In this document: positions 35,346-46,460 of the stretch, piece by piece | Position numbering within the stretch: the first letter of the stretch is position 1 | Layout of the letters: each line of letters begins with the position of its first letter | Assembly (NCBI GenBank): GCA_950295325.1 | Contig: OX485809.1 | Span: 26,240,144-26,304,143 of the forward strand | DNA length: 64,000 nt | DNA from: Polytrichum commune | Taxonomy: Eukaryota; Streptophyta; Polytrichopsida; Polytrichales; Polytrichaceae | Reading direction: 5' to 3' | Notes under the pieces: generated by a model | Databases searched by the model: none | Told to the model about the DNA's origin: nothing | Seen by the model: the letters and a program-made list of their open reading frames with translations, nothing else | Position numbers and translations under genes: made by a program

Positions 35346-38300
35346 TCAACAATAATCTGTACCAATGTCCTGATATGAATCGTCCTGCTGTTGATAGTCA
35401 TCCTGTTGGTATGAATCATCCTGCTGTTGATAGTCATCCTGTTGGTATGAATCATCCTGCTGTTGGTATCCATAATCCTGATCCCCCTGATAGTAATCCT
35501 GCTGGTACGAACCATCGTCCTGTCCCGGCTGCTGGTAGTAGCCAGGATCATACCCCATCGCCTCGCTGGTGTCATAACCCTGAGATGGATCCACAGTCCC
35601 ATCTCCTTGTACAGCTTCAGCGTAGTCATAGTCATAATTATAGTCATAGTCATAGTCATAGTCATAATCATATTCATTGTAGGAAGCATCTCCACCATCT
35701 CCACCATCGGCAGCTGAAGTGTCTCCATTCCCAGCTCCTCCATCGTTAGCACCACCGTTAGTGTCGTTGCCATCTCCGCCATCTCCACCATCGACAGCTG
35801 AAGTGTCTCCATTCCCAGCTCCTCCATCGTTAGCACCACCGTTTGTGTCGTTGCCATCTCCGCCATCTCCACCATCGGCAGCTGAAGTGTCTCCATTCCC
35901 AGCTCCTCCATCGTTAGCACCGCCGTTTGTGTCGTTGCCATCTCCGCCATCTCCACCATCGGCAGCTGAAGTGTCTCCATTCCCAGCTCCTCCATCGTTA
36001 GCACCGCCGTTTGTGTCCTTGCCATCTCCGCCATCGGCAGCTGAAGTGTCTCCATTCCCAGCTCCTCCATCGTTAGCACCACCGTTTGTGTCGTTGCCAC
36101 CATCTTGATCAGCATTACCATTGGCATTTGCAGCCCCTCCACGGCGATGTTTTGGTGGAAGTGGAGGCGAGCCCTCAAGTGGTTGTAGTAATTGTTGCAA
36201 TTGTTTTGCCAGTGGAAGGGGTGGTGCCTCACGTTGGTATCCAGAAGGTGGTGCCAGAGCACCATATAGTTGTTGTTGTGGTAGTGCCCCACGTTGGTGT
36301 CCAGGAGGGGGTGCCGGAGCACCATATGGTTGTTGTTGTTGTTGTGGTAGTGCCCCACGTTGGCGTCCAGGAGGGGGTGCCGGAGCACCATTGTATTGCT
36401 GGTGTTTTTCCTGGCGAGGAAGACGTTGGTTAGGAGGGTTAGGGTTAGGGGTAGACCCTCTGGTTTGGCCAGATCCGTTCCTAGCAGCCACTGTAGGTTG
36501 AGAGTTGCGATTGGGACCGCGTTGATTTTTCGGCCCGGGAGTGTCCTCTTCGTCATCAGAGCTTTCAGATGAAGAATAAGAGGAAGAGGAATTGGGGGAT
36601 TTCTTTACAGCTGGTGCTGCTGTCGCCTGCCTCCTATCTGGGGGTGGGGGACCTCCAATGGGCCCTTGGTGCCTTGGAGGGTAGGCTGGAGCCTGTTGTT
36701 GTTGATATGGAGGTTGCTGCACAGGAGCATACTGCTGCGGTTGAGGCTGGGCATATGCTGGAGTATACCCACGTTTGGGTTGACCTGGTTGCGAGGCTGG
36801 TCGGCCAAGTGGATTGGAAGCTCCTGGGTGTGCAGCTGGCGGGGCCGAGGATTGTCGAGGAATTTGGCTGGGAACTCCTGGCCGGAAGTTGTTGACTCGC
36901 GGAGGAGGGCCTGGTCGCTCGACGTAGCCATTGGGCATCTGCTTCACAGGTACAAGTTACTTAGCCCGGCTCTCTAACGCTCCTCAAGCATCCTACTAAA
37001 GATTGTAAATATGAGGCGCCCAATTTGAGTTGAATGTGAAGGTTCAGTAATTGGTCAAGGATTTTCTTGCATTCCTTCAATCTGCGTTGGATGAAACTTT
37101 CAACACTGGATTTCGAAACATGACACACTGCATCTCATAGAGTGAGATGCATTGGGTGAATTCCAGCTCTAAGCACTTCAAGCATCCCACTAAAGATTGG
37201 AAACACGAGACGCCCCATTGAAGTCAAACAAGATTCACGATTTTGGTAGTAATCGGTGAAGGAGCTGCTTGCAATACCTCACACTGCGTTGGCTGAAACT
37301 TGCAACACTGCATTACGAAACATGTCATTACATCTCACTAGGTGGATTTCGTCACTCTTTGAAGGAAAATGGAGAGGTTTTTAGAGGGTCTTAAATTTGC
37401 TCTACAACACACCAGGGAAGTTTGAATCACCTGCCTTCATGGTTATGAAAAGTTTGGTTTCGTCAAAATCTCTGACATTACTGTGCAGACAGACACTCAA
37501 AGGTCCTCATGCAAAGCACACATTAGTTGAAATTGGCGATAAATTTGTGGCATACCGGCTGAGAATGAAACGTAAGAGAAAGTCTGACTTGGCCTTGAGT
37601 TCTTCCTGAAGGGCGGATTACAGGGTAGTCGGTCAGTGGCACATTATGTGAGTGGAAGAAGACCTCCTTAAACACGAGCCTGCACCACATTCCAGACATA
37701 CATTGTCACTACGAGGTGGAGACATGATGAATGCAGGATAATTAAGTTAAGGTAGACGAGCCTACTGAAATTCACGAGGTTTGGCCTCTTCTGATGTGCA
37801 AAAAATTTCTGTGAAAAATTAGTCGATTACTAAACCTTGTACGAATCCAATGCCATTAACAATGAGATTAAGGTGATAAAATGTCAATTTGCGACGAATT
37901 TTCAAAGAGCGCAAATGCAATCTGCTAAAGCTGTTATATAGGTGTGCACGAAGTGTTGGTGTTGAGCAGGTATTTGAGAATTGACTTTTAGGCTATCTCA
38001 ACCAATGAGCCGTTGTATTCATGCCAAGAATGATCAGAAGTGTTGGTGGTAGGAGAATATCGAACCCTTTTTACACCCAAAAGTAGGGGTTTGAAGAAGG
38101 CCAGTGTTGAGATAAGAATGTGTACCTTGTGGCAGAGCAGCTGTCCTGAGAGAATGGAAAGGACAAGTGAACAAGAAAACTGCGAAAGTTTGTCCAAAAT
38201 GCAGGACTTTTGATGTGCATAAGTTTAGTTTACTCACGTTGTATAACCGAGGATATCATCGTCTCTCAATTTATTTTTGCTGAGAATTGTAATCTGAAGC

Positions 38301-39085
38301 TCAGCGGTGGTGCGGTCAATGTTGAATTGAAGATTTGCATTGAAGAATGGACAACTCCCACCCTCTGCAAAATCAATTCTTGCAAGTAAGCACAGTCTGG
38401 TTTCAGGAGATTTCGTGGCTGTAGTCGATGAAACTAGGCTTCAGTAGTCCAAAGGTAGTCAAATCTTGCAAGAGGCCACACAATTGCCGATATAACTGCA
38501 ATCACGTCATTAATCCAAACTGCATTTTCACAAAGAGAGCCCAATCAAAAATAACCTGTGACAACTTGTGTGTTGAATGCCTGTTGGCCACAGGTAATCG
38601 TACAATATGGGCTCCCTTTTCCTGCACCAGCCCATGTGCCCATTGTCCTTATTGAAGGTTTATAAGAGACATTGAAACTTATTTAGATCTAATAATACTC
38701 TGCTAGTGATATAGTGCACGCAGGTCCTCTTACTGATTCACAACTCTATATACACCACCTGAAAACAAGAATTGGGAGGAAAACCAATGGATCCAAATAC
38801 AACAACCCAATTGCAAGGACATGACTGGGATTGCTTGCAAAAAGTTTCAAAACTCAGCCACCGCTCAATTTTTCTGAGCTGGATCAGTCCACAAATTAAA
38901 ATTTAAGCTCAGATAATCTCATAAGAATCATGGAAGCTCTGGAAACCATCTCGTAACAACAAGACCAACAAGAACGAAGTGGCAAAATTGATTTGAGGGA
39001 CAGAGGGATAGGTTATACCTATAATTGAAGTGTCTTTGATGTTAACAGCGCCCTCCAAATAGACATTTATCTTTCCAAAAGGCAT
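35346..39085 (-). CDS. C2-domain protein with long Pro/Gln/Gly/Asp/Tyr-rich tail (SRC2-like layout)
   Basis: Inferred exons on the minus strand: 39085-39019, 38621-38556, 38364-38238, 38145-38126 (20 nt), 37605-37556 and 36938-35346. All are GT-AG with consistent phases 1, 1, 2, 1, 0, giving about 640 aa. Residues 1-110 form a C2 fold: [41 protein letters not shown], a Leu/Ile strand, [10 protein letters not shown], then GQVRLSLTF. The domain is about 10-15 residues short after DDDILGY, so a small exon may be missed. The usual Asp of the DPY motif is Ser, so calcium binding is doubtful. The tail holds a Pro/Gln-rich part, a Ser/Asp/Glu stretch, three [16 protein letters not shown] units, five Gly/Asn/Asp/Ala units of 25-28 aa, a Tyr-Asp tract and [12 protein letters not shown] repeats. 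Plant SRC2-type proteins pair an N-terminal C2 with a low-complexity tail at membranes. The start is the first ATG of exon 1. Confidence 0.75.
35705..36105 (-). repeat. 84-bp coding minisatellite in the C2-domain gene
   Basis: The landmark CAGCTGAAGTGTCTCC recurs at 35711, 35795, 35879, 35963 and 36038 on the plus strand, spaced 84, 84, 84 and 75 bp. Every spacing is a multiple of three, so copy-number change keeps the frame. The encoded unit is [19 protein letters not shown] plus a short Gly/Asn/Asp/Thr part. Units are nearly identical, which points to recent homogenisation. Confidence 0.92.
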
Positions 39086-41140
39086 TTTCACCAAGTTCTT
39101 GCACCTGTCGAAATTGACGTTGTGTCAACTTGGGTTATCCTTAGCAAGCTTCTGCCTTAACAACCTGTTTCCATAAACTAGAAAGTTAGGTTAAAAGTAG
39201 ATGGGCCTTAATCAAACGACGGACTTAATCAGACACCTATATTTCAGCGGTATGTGGTTAAATGTGGATCTAAGAAGGGACACCAAAAAGACAATGTGTT
39301 CCAAAGAGATTGGACTACATGCTCAAATATGCTAACTATTCTAGGTTCGATAGCCAACATAGTTAGGGACACCTATAAGACCATTTAAAGAGCATGAGAA
39401 TCTTCACTTTGATAATGCACAAGATATTCATATGAGGCAAACAATCACAAGCATGATTTGGTTTGCTCATCTCACACTAATACTAATTGCATGTTTTAAA
39501 TCATATGAGAAGTGATTGCAAACATTTACCTTAATTAATGTTGGGTTGTTATGTAGGTGGATGCATGGTACCAATACACAATAACAATAATGGTATAAAG
39601 AACCTCTATCAAAATTGTAATACAGTAATGTATTCATACTTGGTGGGTACCATAAGATCATAGAATCTTTACATACAGTCCAAGTTCTCAATTTGGTCAG
39701 TCCCATCCTAGTACCATATTGATACTAGGTTCGATTTACCTACATAAGAAGGTAGATATGACACCGCTAAAATTAAAAATCATTAAATAGATGTACCTTG
39801 CCAAAGTCAAAAGAACGTAAATCCTCGTTATAATAAATACCTCTGTGGTATCAGATGAAGGTGATACTAGTCTAACGTCAGTTATAACAACGAATGCAAA
39901 CAATACTATTACTGAAGGATAAATGGATCACAAAACATCTGGAAGTTTGATTAGAGGTCGTCAGAATTCAGCATTTAGTCACAAGTACTAGATTACTCTA
40001 CAGGACCCGAATAGGCGAGAGAAACTGTGCAGAGCCAGTTCACATGCGTTCACTCCAATTCTAAAGAAGCTTTGAGATAATGTCAAACTCTTCTTAAGAA
40101 ACTTCAAACAAGGAACCAACTTTCTGTTGTTCTCCATTCGTGCTACAGACTTAAGGTAGACGTATGTTGATCCAACATAGCAATAATCTGGACACCTATA
40201 CTTGAGTGGTAAGCAGTTAGATGTGGATCTAAACTAGACAAATGTTTAAAGAAGATTGGACTATGTGCTCAAAATATGCTAACCATTTTAGGTTCAGTAG
40301 ACAACATGATTGCAGGATCTGTAGGACCACTTAATGACCACTTCCCTTTCAAGGTGAATAAGACATTCATATGAGCTCCAAAATTTCAGGGCAAATGGAT
40401 ATGGCACGACTTGGATTTGCTAATCTTCTCCAACACATTATCTGTTTCGTATCCTACAAGAAGTGAGTGTACAGAGAAAAGAATCCGGATACACACGTCT
40501 ACCTTAAGATGCTGTGAACTCTAACATTCAGATAAGGTTTGAGTACACTTAAATTAAATAATTTGTTGAGGTTGAAAATATAATCAACTGCTCTTATGAC
40601 ACAGCTCCACCTTCTTTTGACTTCAAATACACCCGAGAAAGAGTTTGGATGTAGCCAGATTTTTATTTTTTTCAAGTTAATCGATATCCAGAGAAAGCTA
40701 GGCTTTCAAGCAGGATTTCTATGCGAAGCCTCACTATCATATGTCGTTATCAAAAGTCAACGTTGACTATTGAGACAATATTTTGGAAAAAACTGGACGC
40801 TCCTCCGGACTAGTCCAATTCACATTTCCAGACTGCCAGGATTAAACACATTCCTCTAAACCAATGTATCCCAAACAGTGTCAGGAAACTACCAATGTGA
40901 GGGAAATCGCTACATTGTGAATGCTCAATGCAAGAATCTCAGAAATCCAGTACTGAAAACAAAACCAAAAATAGGTAGGGAAAGTAGGGAAGAAGGACAC
41001 GAAAGCATGAAAACCATCTCGGGTGCACCGACAGAATCTACATAAGCCAGACAACACGAGCTTTGAATCCATAAAAACCCAAAACCCCAACATCCACAAA
41101 AACTGCGTAAAAGTCAAAGCTAGTTGTTGTGGCAACTTAC
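39086..41140 (-). promoter_or_regulatory. Probable 5' UTR intron and upstream region of the C2-domain gene
   Basis: An acceptor-like CAG lies just upstream of the first coding exon (UTR exon would start at 39104), and a consensus donor (GTAAGTTG) occurs at about 41138 on the minus strand. This would give a 2-kb intron in the 5' UTR. The stretch also holds two copies of a dispersed repeat (39215-39440 and 40185-40380) and no recognised gene. Without transcripts, the intron is a suggestion only. Confidence 0.3.
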
Positions 41141-41808
41141 TTGCTTCTGCTTGAATGTATCACCCAACATGAACGTCCACTCCGACCGCCTCTTATACCG
41201 ACCAAACCCAAAAATCTCCACTAATTCTCGTCAACACCACTTTGATCAGAGTCAGATCAGATCAAATCAGAACTAGGAAATTTGAATTAGCCTCCAACAG
41301 CACCTGCCTGCTTGTGATCAGCAGCAAAGCGAGCAGCAACTCGAAGGAAGAAATGGATTGGAACGCGGATGCCCTAAGGTACGTGAGACCAAGCTTGGAG
41401 GTCAGCAATGTGGACATGGAAGAGAGCAACTTGAAGGATGAGAGGAGCTCGGCGTTTTGCGCGGAGTTGCAAGTCGGTAGCCACCAGTAATCACCTGTCC
41501 AGTAGATGATTCCACATAGTCTTCGATTGGAAAACTGAAAATAAATAAACCATCTCAACAAATCGTGACTGCGGCCGCAAATTCATGCCCCGGGCTAGAT
41601 GACATCTAGCCGGGCTGGGCCATGCCTCCTTCAGTGCCCGGATGAAGCCATGTTTCCTGTCCGCTTGGCTGGACTTCGAAAAATAAAATTGCTTTTGCAT
41701 TTTGGAAAGCCACTTTATACTTGGTGTGGGATTGAACACTGGTCCAAACTCTCAAAATTTGGGTCAACAGGATTGTTCGATTTCATCAAATTGGGTCCAA
41801 GGATTTTA
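41141..41808. other. Probable promoter region; no gene confirmed
   Basis: This lies upstream of the putative 5' UTR exon of the C2-domain gene and left of the PIF/Harbinger element. A plus-strand frame at 41353-41490 starts MDWNADALRYVRPSLE, with a donor-like AAGGTACGT inside. It could be the first exon of a divergent gene, but I do not recognise it and see no further exon. Confidence 0.3.
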
Positions 41809-42680
41809 GGGCCAAGCCACACGACCGGCAGCGGCAGTGAACCCGCGCCGGTCATTGGCCGGCCAGCTCCCCCCTTACCACACGGGAGGGAGCGGCAGTT
41901 TCCACAATTTGAGCTGGCAGGGATACCATCCCTGCCGAAGTACCAGGTACTTCCGCCTAGAAACCCTGACATTCCGGGGTCCTGGGTATCCACGTAGATT
42001 CCCGCGCCTCTCCCACCTTCCTCCCCTGCCCTCCTCCAAGGACTCCCTCCCCACACCTGCTTGCAGTTCAACAATAGCAACATCCCAGCAACCCTGTCTG
42101 TGGCCCTGTCCGGCAACACCCCTTAAGCCCAGGTCGACCACTTTCGCCCTTTTAATTTTTATTTATTTTTAGTTTTTGGTTTTTATTTATTGGCTCTGTC
42201 TGTAGGACGGAGACTATGCATCAACTTTTATGTTTCAAGAGCAAATTTCCTAACCACTTTGCGTTCACACTTGGACGTTATATGTTCCTATTCTTTTTGG
42301 TCCAGTCTATTTAATGTGGATGATGAAAGTTTGCATACCTTGGACAACTAACCAACTACTTCATCTATTAGTTAACTAGTTGCCTTTCGTAACTATAGTT
42401 GTTTGCGCCAAAAAATGTAGTTAACTATAGTTATATACATCTAGTTTACTATAGTTGTTCTTTAAAATGTATTGAAAAAAATATGATTGGTTATAGTTTG
42501 TTATAAGTATAGTAAATAGCCATGGATTGGCATGAGCAAAGTATACAACTACACTTGTAGTCTTTCATAAGAAAGGACAGAGCCTCACGGTTCTACCGTT
42601 TTCTTGTTTATTTATTTATTAGGTGCTCCTCAACCCTTGCTGATGTTCAGAATTTTGTGTTGTTCGTGTGCTTGGCAGTC

Positions 42681-44370
42681 ATGGATTCATAGGGACCTCC
42701 GCCGCATGCTGGTGGTGCGCATGCGAACGACGCATCTGCTGGCAACCCTCCTGCGATGGGGTCCGAATTCCGTCCGCAGGGGAGTAGCATTCCACCTGCG
42801 CCATTTTTCGGAGGTTTTCCACACCCGGGTGTTCAAATGCCGTTTCTCTTTCCACAATCCTTCATGCCTTCCCTCCTGGGGATGGGGTTTCCACCTGCAA
42901 GCCACGGCAGTCCCAGCGCCCCTGTGGACCTCACGGGGGCTCTCACAAGCGCGACTTGCCTGAATGTGTTGCGGAGCAGTCGAAATCGACCCAAAAACGA
43001 AGAGTTGCCTGAAAAAAACCTGAAATCATTCAATTGGACGACGTGAAGGAGGAGGTGGATGTTGTGAAGAGTGGTGGGCATTGGAAGGATCACTGGGTCA
43101 TCCAATTGATCACAATCCGGGGAGAAATGCATAGCACTTTCTCAACGCCCCCTAAGCAAGGTGAAGTTGGCAATACCGCCTTCAATACATTCTAGTTGTC
43201 ATGTGTGCCGTGTGCTATGTTGGTTTTCAAAGTGTTTGGCCTACTATTAAGTGTGAATTGAATGTCATGGTAAGAACTGTCGTGAATTCTTTATATGAGT
43301 TGTTAATTGGGTTCTAGAAATGAACACCCGCTTCAAAGTATTTTCATTTTACAACATTCTCCAATATTTGTGTGATTTCATCCATGTTCTTATATTTGTA
43401 ATAGTCTCAAAATGCCGAAAAAATCCTAAATAAACGAATATAGTGATACCTGCTTGCAGCCCTTCATTACATCACACCCTAGCTTACAGTCTGTAAAACA
43501 GACTGTAATGGATTGATGTATGTGGAACACACTTTAAATTTGTCTGCCAGTACTCCAGGGAGCAACATTGCAGTCTGCTGCACTCTGTTTTGGTTTGCAG
43601 CCACAGTATGTTCAGGCATGTGTGTTGATTTACAGTATGCGTGTTTGCAGGGTCTTGGAATTACAAACTCTGCTGGTAGGGTCCTGGAATTGCAGTATGT
43701 GCTGGTAGAGTTTTGCATTTATAGCCTGTTCTGGAACTGATTTTTGTACTGCAAGCTGCTGGATTACAGTCTGCTGCGGAACATAGTTTGTTGGAACTGT
43801 TTTTTTTTACTACAAGCTGCTGGAATTGAAGTTTACATTTCTTGACGTTTTCGAATACCCTCTCATGCTTCCGTGTTGTGTTTAGGTGTGGATAATTAGT
43901 CACGGCTTCACACGAAGCTTGTGTCAATGTGCCCTGATTTTTCTATGGACAGCGAGGCATGTAAAAAGAAGTGGAGCACAATCTATAACAATTACAAAGA
44001 AGACAAGGCGATGAATTTGAAGTCCAGCTTGCAACGATCGGAGAAATGCCGATGGTATCACTTGGTGGACGAGTTTATGTTTAACAGGGAAAATGTCGTG
44101 TCACATGCCCATGCCAGTATTGTGGACGGATATGGAGTGAAGTGCACCGTCACTTCAGAGGCAAACACAATAGAGCAAAAGAGCGGGGAGAGCTCATCGA
44201 AATGGCCGGAGCCTAAGTGGAAGGAGGACTTGTTTGTGGAGCGATGCATTGGAGAGCTTAAAGAGAGTAGCAAGATTTTGCTAGATAGTTTGAAGGCCAA
44301 TGACAACATAAAAATGACTTTATTAATAAGTATGCAAAAAACCATGGAGAAACTAGTTGATAAGCTATAG
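42681..44370 (+). pseudogene. PIF/Harbinger ORF1, Myb/SANT-like DNA-binding protein, disabled
   Basis: The partner protein of the transposase in PIF/Harbinger elements helps it reach and bind the element's DNA. There are two exons, 42681-43160 and 43886-44370, joined by a GT-AG intron in phase 1. Exon 1 encodes a Pro/Phe/Met-rich N-terminus (PPAPFFGGFPHPGVQ, FPQSFMPSLLGMGFPP) and the start of the SANT domain (GHWKDHW, LITIRGEMH). Exon 2 continues with CPDFSMDSEACKKKWSTIY, NNYKEDKAMNLK, KCRWYHLVDEFM and a helical C-terminus. Three lesions are visible: TAG at the fourth codon, a one-base loss in the A-run at about 43011-43018, and TAG soon after the exon 2 acceptor where the family has Trp. Apart from these the sequence is well preserved, so inactivation is not old. 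Confidence 0.82.
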
Positions 44371-44702
44371 GTGGGCACGTAGTGGGCTAGGCTAGGCTAG
44401 TCGACGTCCATGGGGAACGTTTCTGCCACGCACGCCCGTGTTTTAGCCATCTATAAGCTCTTGGCAATGCCATTCCGCCTTGCACACAACTCTTTTGTAG
44501 TTTTGTCTCCAGTTGTCATTAAAATTTAAAATTCTCTTGCGGTCTCCTATTTGATGTACTCCAATGTTTCTCGGGAGCTCTCTTCAATTCCAGCGAGGTT
44601 GTACAGAGCGTGGTTGGCCACCGCAAGCTTATCTTGTCTCGCAGGCCCCGGAGGTGTTACAAGTGACAATCCATTGTGCACCTCGTCCGATGTCTCTTGC
44701 AA

Positions 44703-45500
44703 CTACTTTGTTTTCCAAAAGCTATCTCCTAGAATGATGTATATATTGTATAGCACAAGGTAAACACTCACCAATTTAGGCACGTTCTTTAGTTGCACGT
44801 TAATCATTTTTAACAGTATTCGCCACCTACCCTTGAGCATTCTAAATGCTCGCTCAATGCACATACGGGTAAAACTCTGAACGAAGTTCCAGTTGTATTC
44901 CTCCCGAGTTAGCCCGTCTTTGTGACCCCTGAAGGGGACTAACATTCAGGGTCGACATGGGGATCGTGGGCTTGGAAGCAGAGGCCGATGCCGTGGATTC
45001 GATCACCCAATTCCTTACCCTGCCAACCGCATCCCCAACCAAAGCGTAAGGCGCAAGCTTTCCAGCCTCGTAGAATTGGCCAATCGCGGTTCTTCCCCAT
45101 AGGTTAGCGTCATGCATCGATCCAACCCAACCTCTGTCAAAATCCCAGAATATGCACTTGCTAGATACAACACCCTGCAGTAAGATAGAGTGAAATCCCT
45201 TATAATTGTAATAATCAGCCGCATGTAGCCGCAGTGCCACGATTGGTATGTGTGAACCATCCACCGCACCAACCACATACGGTATTCGATGAATATTTTC
45301 AAATTTCCTAGCAAATTTGTCCATAGTGGTGGTGGAAGGCCACCGAATGTATTTTTTGAGGAGGAGCAATCTCACAGCATTAGTGAACTGGGAGACTGCC
45401 AATTGACTTGTTGACAGACCAATCCTATACGAATCCGCAATGCTCTACATGGAGTTACATGTGGTCAATCTTGAGATGGAGACCGCCATCTTCACTTGAA
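44703..45500 (-). pseudogene. PIF/Harbinger transposase (DDE_Tnp_4 type), disabled
   Basis: The enzyme cuts and rejoins DNA at TTA/TAA targets. Upstream remnant: SISRLTTCNS, then SIADSYRIGLSTSQLAVSQF. The core follows: KKYIRWPSTTTMDKFARKFE, PYVVGAVDGSHIPIVA (first catalytic Asp), ADYYNYKGFHSILLQGVVS, FWDFDRGWVGSMHDANLWGR (second Asp), APYALVGDA. The last part is in another frame: PFRGHKDGLTREEYNWNF, then RMCIERAFRMLKGRWRILLK (catalytic Glu) and ILGD near the end. Lesions: a TAG in the N-terminal part (CNSM then stop), an extra Ser/Ala-rich stretch after the second Asp region, and a frameshift at about 44945. The N-terminal region beyond 45500 is decayed up to about 45650. It is convergent with ORF1. 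Confidence 0.88.
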
Positions 45501-46019
45501 CTGGTACGGCCGACCGCATGTTGGTGTCTTGTCTCTACAATGAAGGCGCGAGACTGGAACACAAGAACTCGAATGTGGAAACATCTATCCGCATGCGACC
45601 CTTGAACTCCCTCGCATTGAATGAGCCGAGCAAGTTCCGATCAAAGAACCCGGGTTGCCCCAGCCCTCTCTCGTGGGCTGCCGCGCGGCAACAGCTTGCC
45701 ATGTGGTAGCGGCTGCCGGCTTCTCTCCAGCTGGCTCTGGCAGGCGTACATTAGCCAGCTTATCTCCTAGCCAACAGCTTAGTGTTGACTGCCGGTCATG
45801 TGGCAACGACCTAATACTAGAGGCTCGCTTGAATATTTATTCATCCCATGTGGCGTCCTAGGTGGCACAATTTTGGCGCTGAACCATCGGGCCCTAGTGA
45901 AGAAATCGGGACGAGCTTTTCCTTGGCCCGAACTCTTAGTTGGGGTTGGATTGAGCTCATTTCGTCCGTCAATCTTTAGGGGGTAAATTCTTTTCCTCTT
46001 CTCTCTTCTCCATTCCTCT

Positions 46020-46460
46020 AATAACGCAACAATTAGCATAAATATGATTGCATTAGAGTATATAAGGCAACAATTAGGGTGTTAATCACACACTTAAGAT
46101 TAAAAAAAAGAAACATTTGAGCATTTAATCAAACACATGGTATGGCTTAGGCTCTGGTTAATCTAAAGAGGCAATAATTAGTATAAGTATGTGAGCACTA
46201 GGCGAAAAACAGAACAATTGCGGTACTAATCATACACTTAAAATAAAAATGAAACATTTAAGTCGTTAATCAAGAATTTGGTGTGCATTACAGAATGGGT
46301 TAGTCCAATAACGCAATAATTAGCACAATTATGGTAGGATTAGGCTCATAACACTACAATTAGGATGTTAATCATGCACTTAAGATAAAAACAAAATATT
46401 TAAGCCATTAATCAAGAATTTGGTGTGCCTCCTAAACCGCACCCATTGGTTAATCCATTG
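46020..46460. repeat. Three tandem copies of an about 145-bp AT-rich repeat
   Basis: Each copy runs from a GGCAATAATTAG or ACGCAATAATTAGCA-like start, through TAATCATRCACTTAARAT and AAAACAWTTAAG, to TTAATCAAGAATTTGGTGTG. Copies begin near 46020, 46170 and 46313. It lies just right of the PIF/Harbinger element, separated by about 200 bases of unremarkable sequence. Confidence 0.65.

Larger units (their letters stand above)
41809..45811. mobile_element. PIF/Harbinger transposon with both genes, 4.0 kb, disabled
   Basis: The imperfect terminal inverted repeats are left GGGCCAAGCCACACGACCGG and right, inverted, GGTCGTTGCCACATGACCGG. The flanking trinucleotides are TTA at the left and TAA at the right; they fit the superfamily's target preference but are not identical. 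Inside are a Myb/SANT-like ORF1 on the plus strand and a DDE transposase on the minus strand, transcribed towards each other. The 4.0-kb length fits autonomous plant members. Confidence 0.8.

Noticed and set aside
36428-36452. Telomere-like TTAGGG run (three units)
   Set aside because: Too short for an interstitial telomere array and located within the Pro/Asn-rich coding part of the C2-domain gene, where it encodes PNPNPP.
35264-36556. Long minus-strand frame rich in Met/Thr/Glu repeats, and plus-strand frame [12 protein letters not shown] repeats at 35719-36108
   Set aside because: Both are other-frame readings of the 84-bp minisatellite. Repeats in multiples of three keep all frames open. 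Only the frame that joins the C2 exons fits splice sites and composition.
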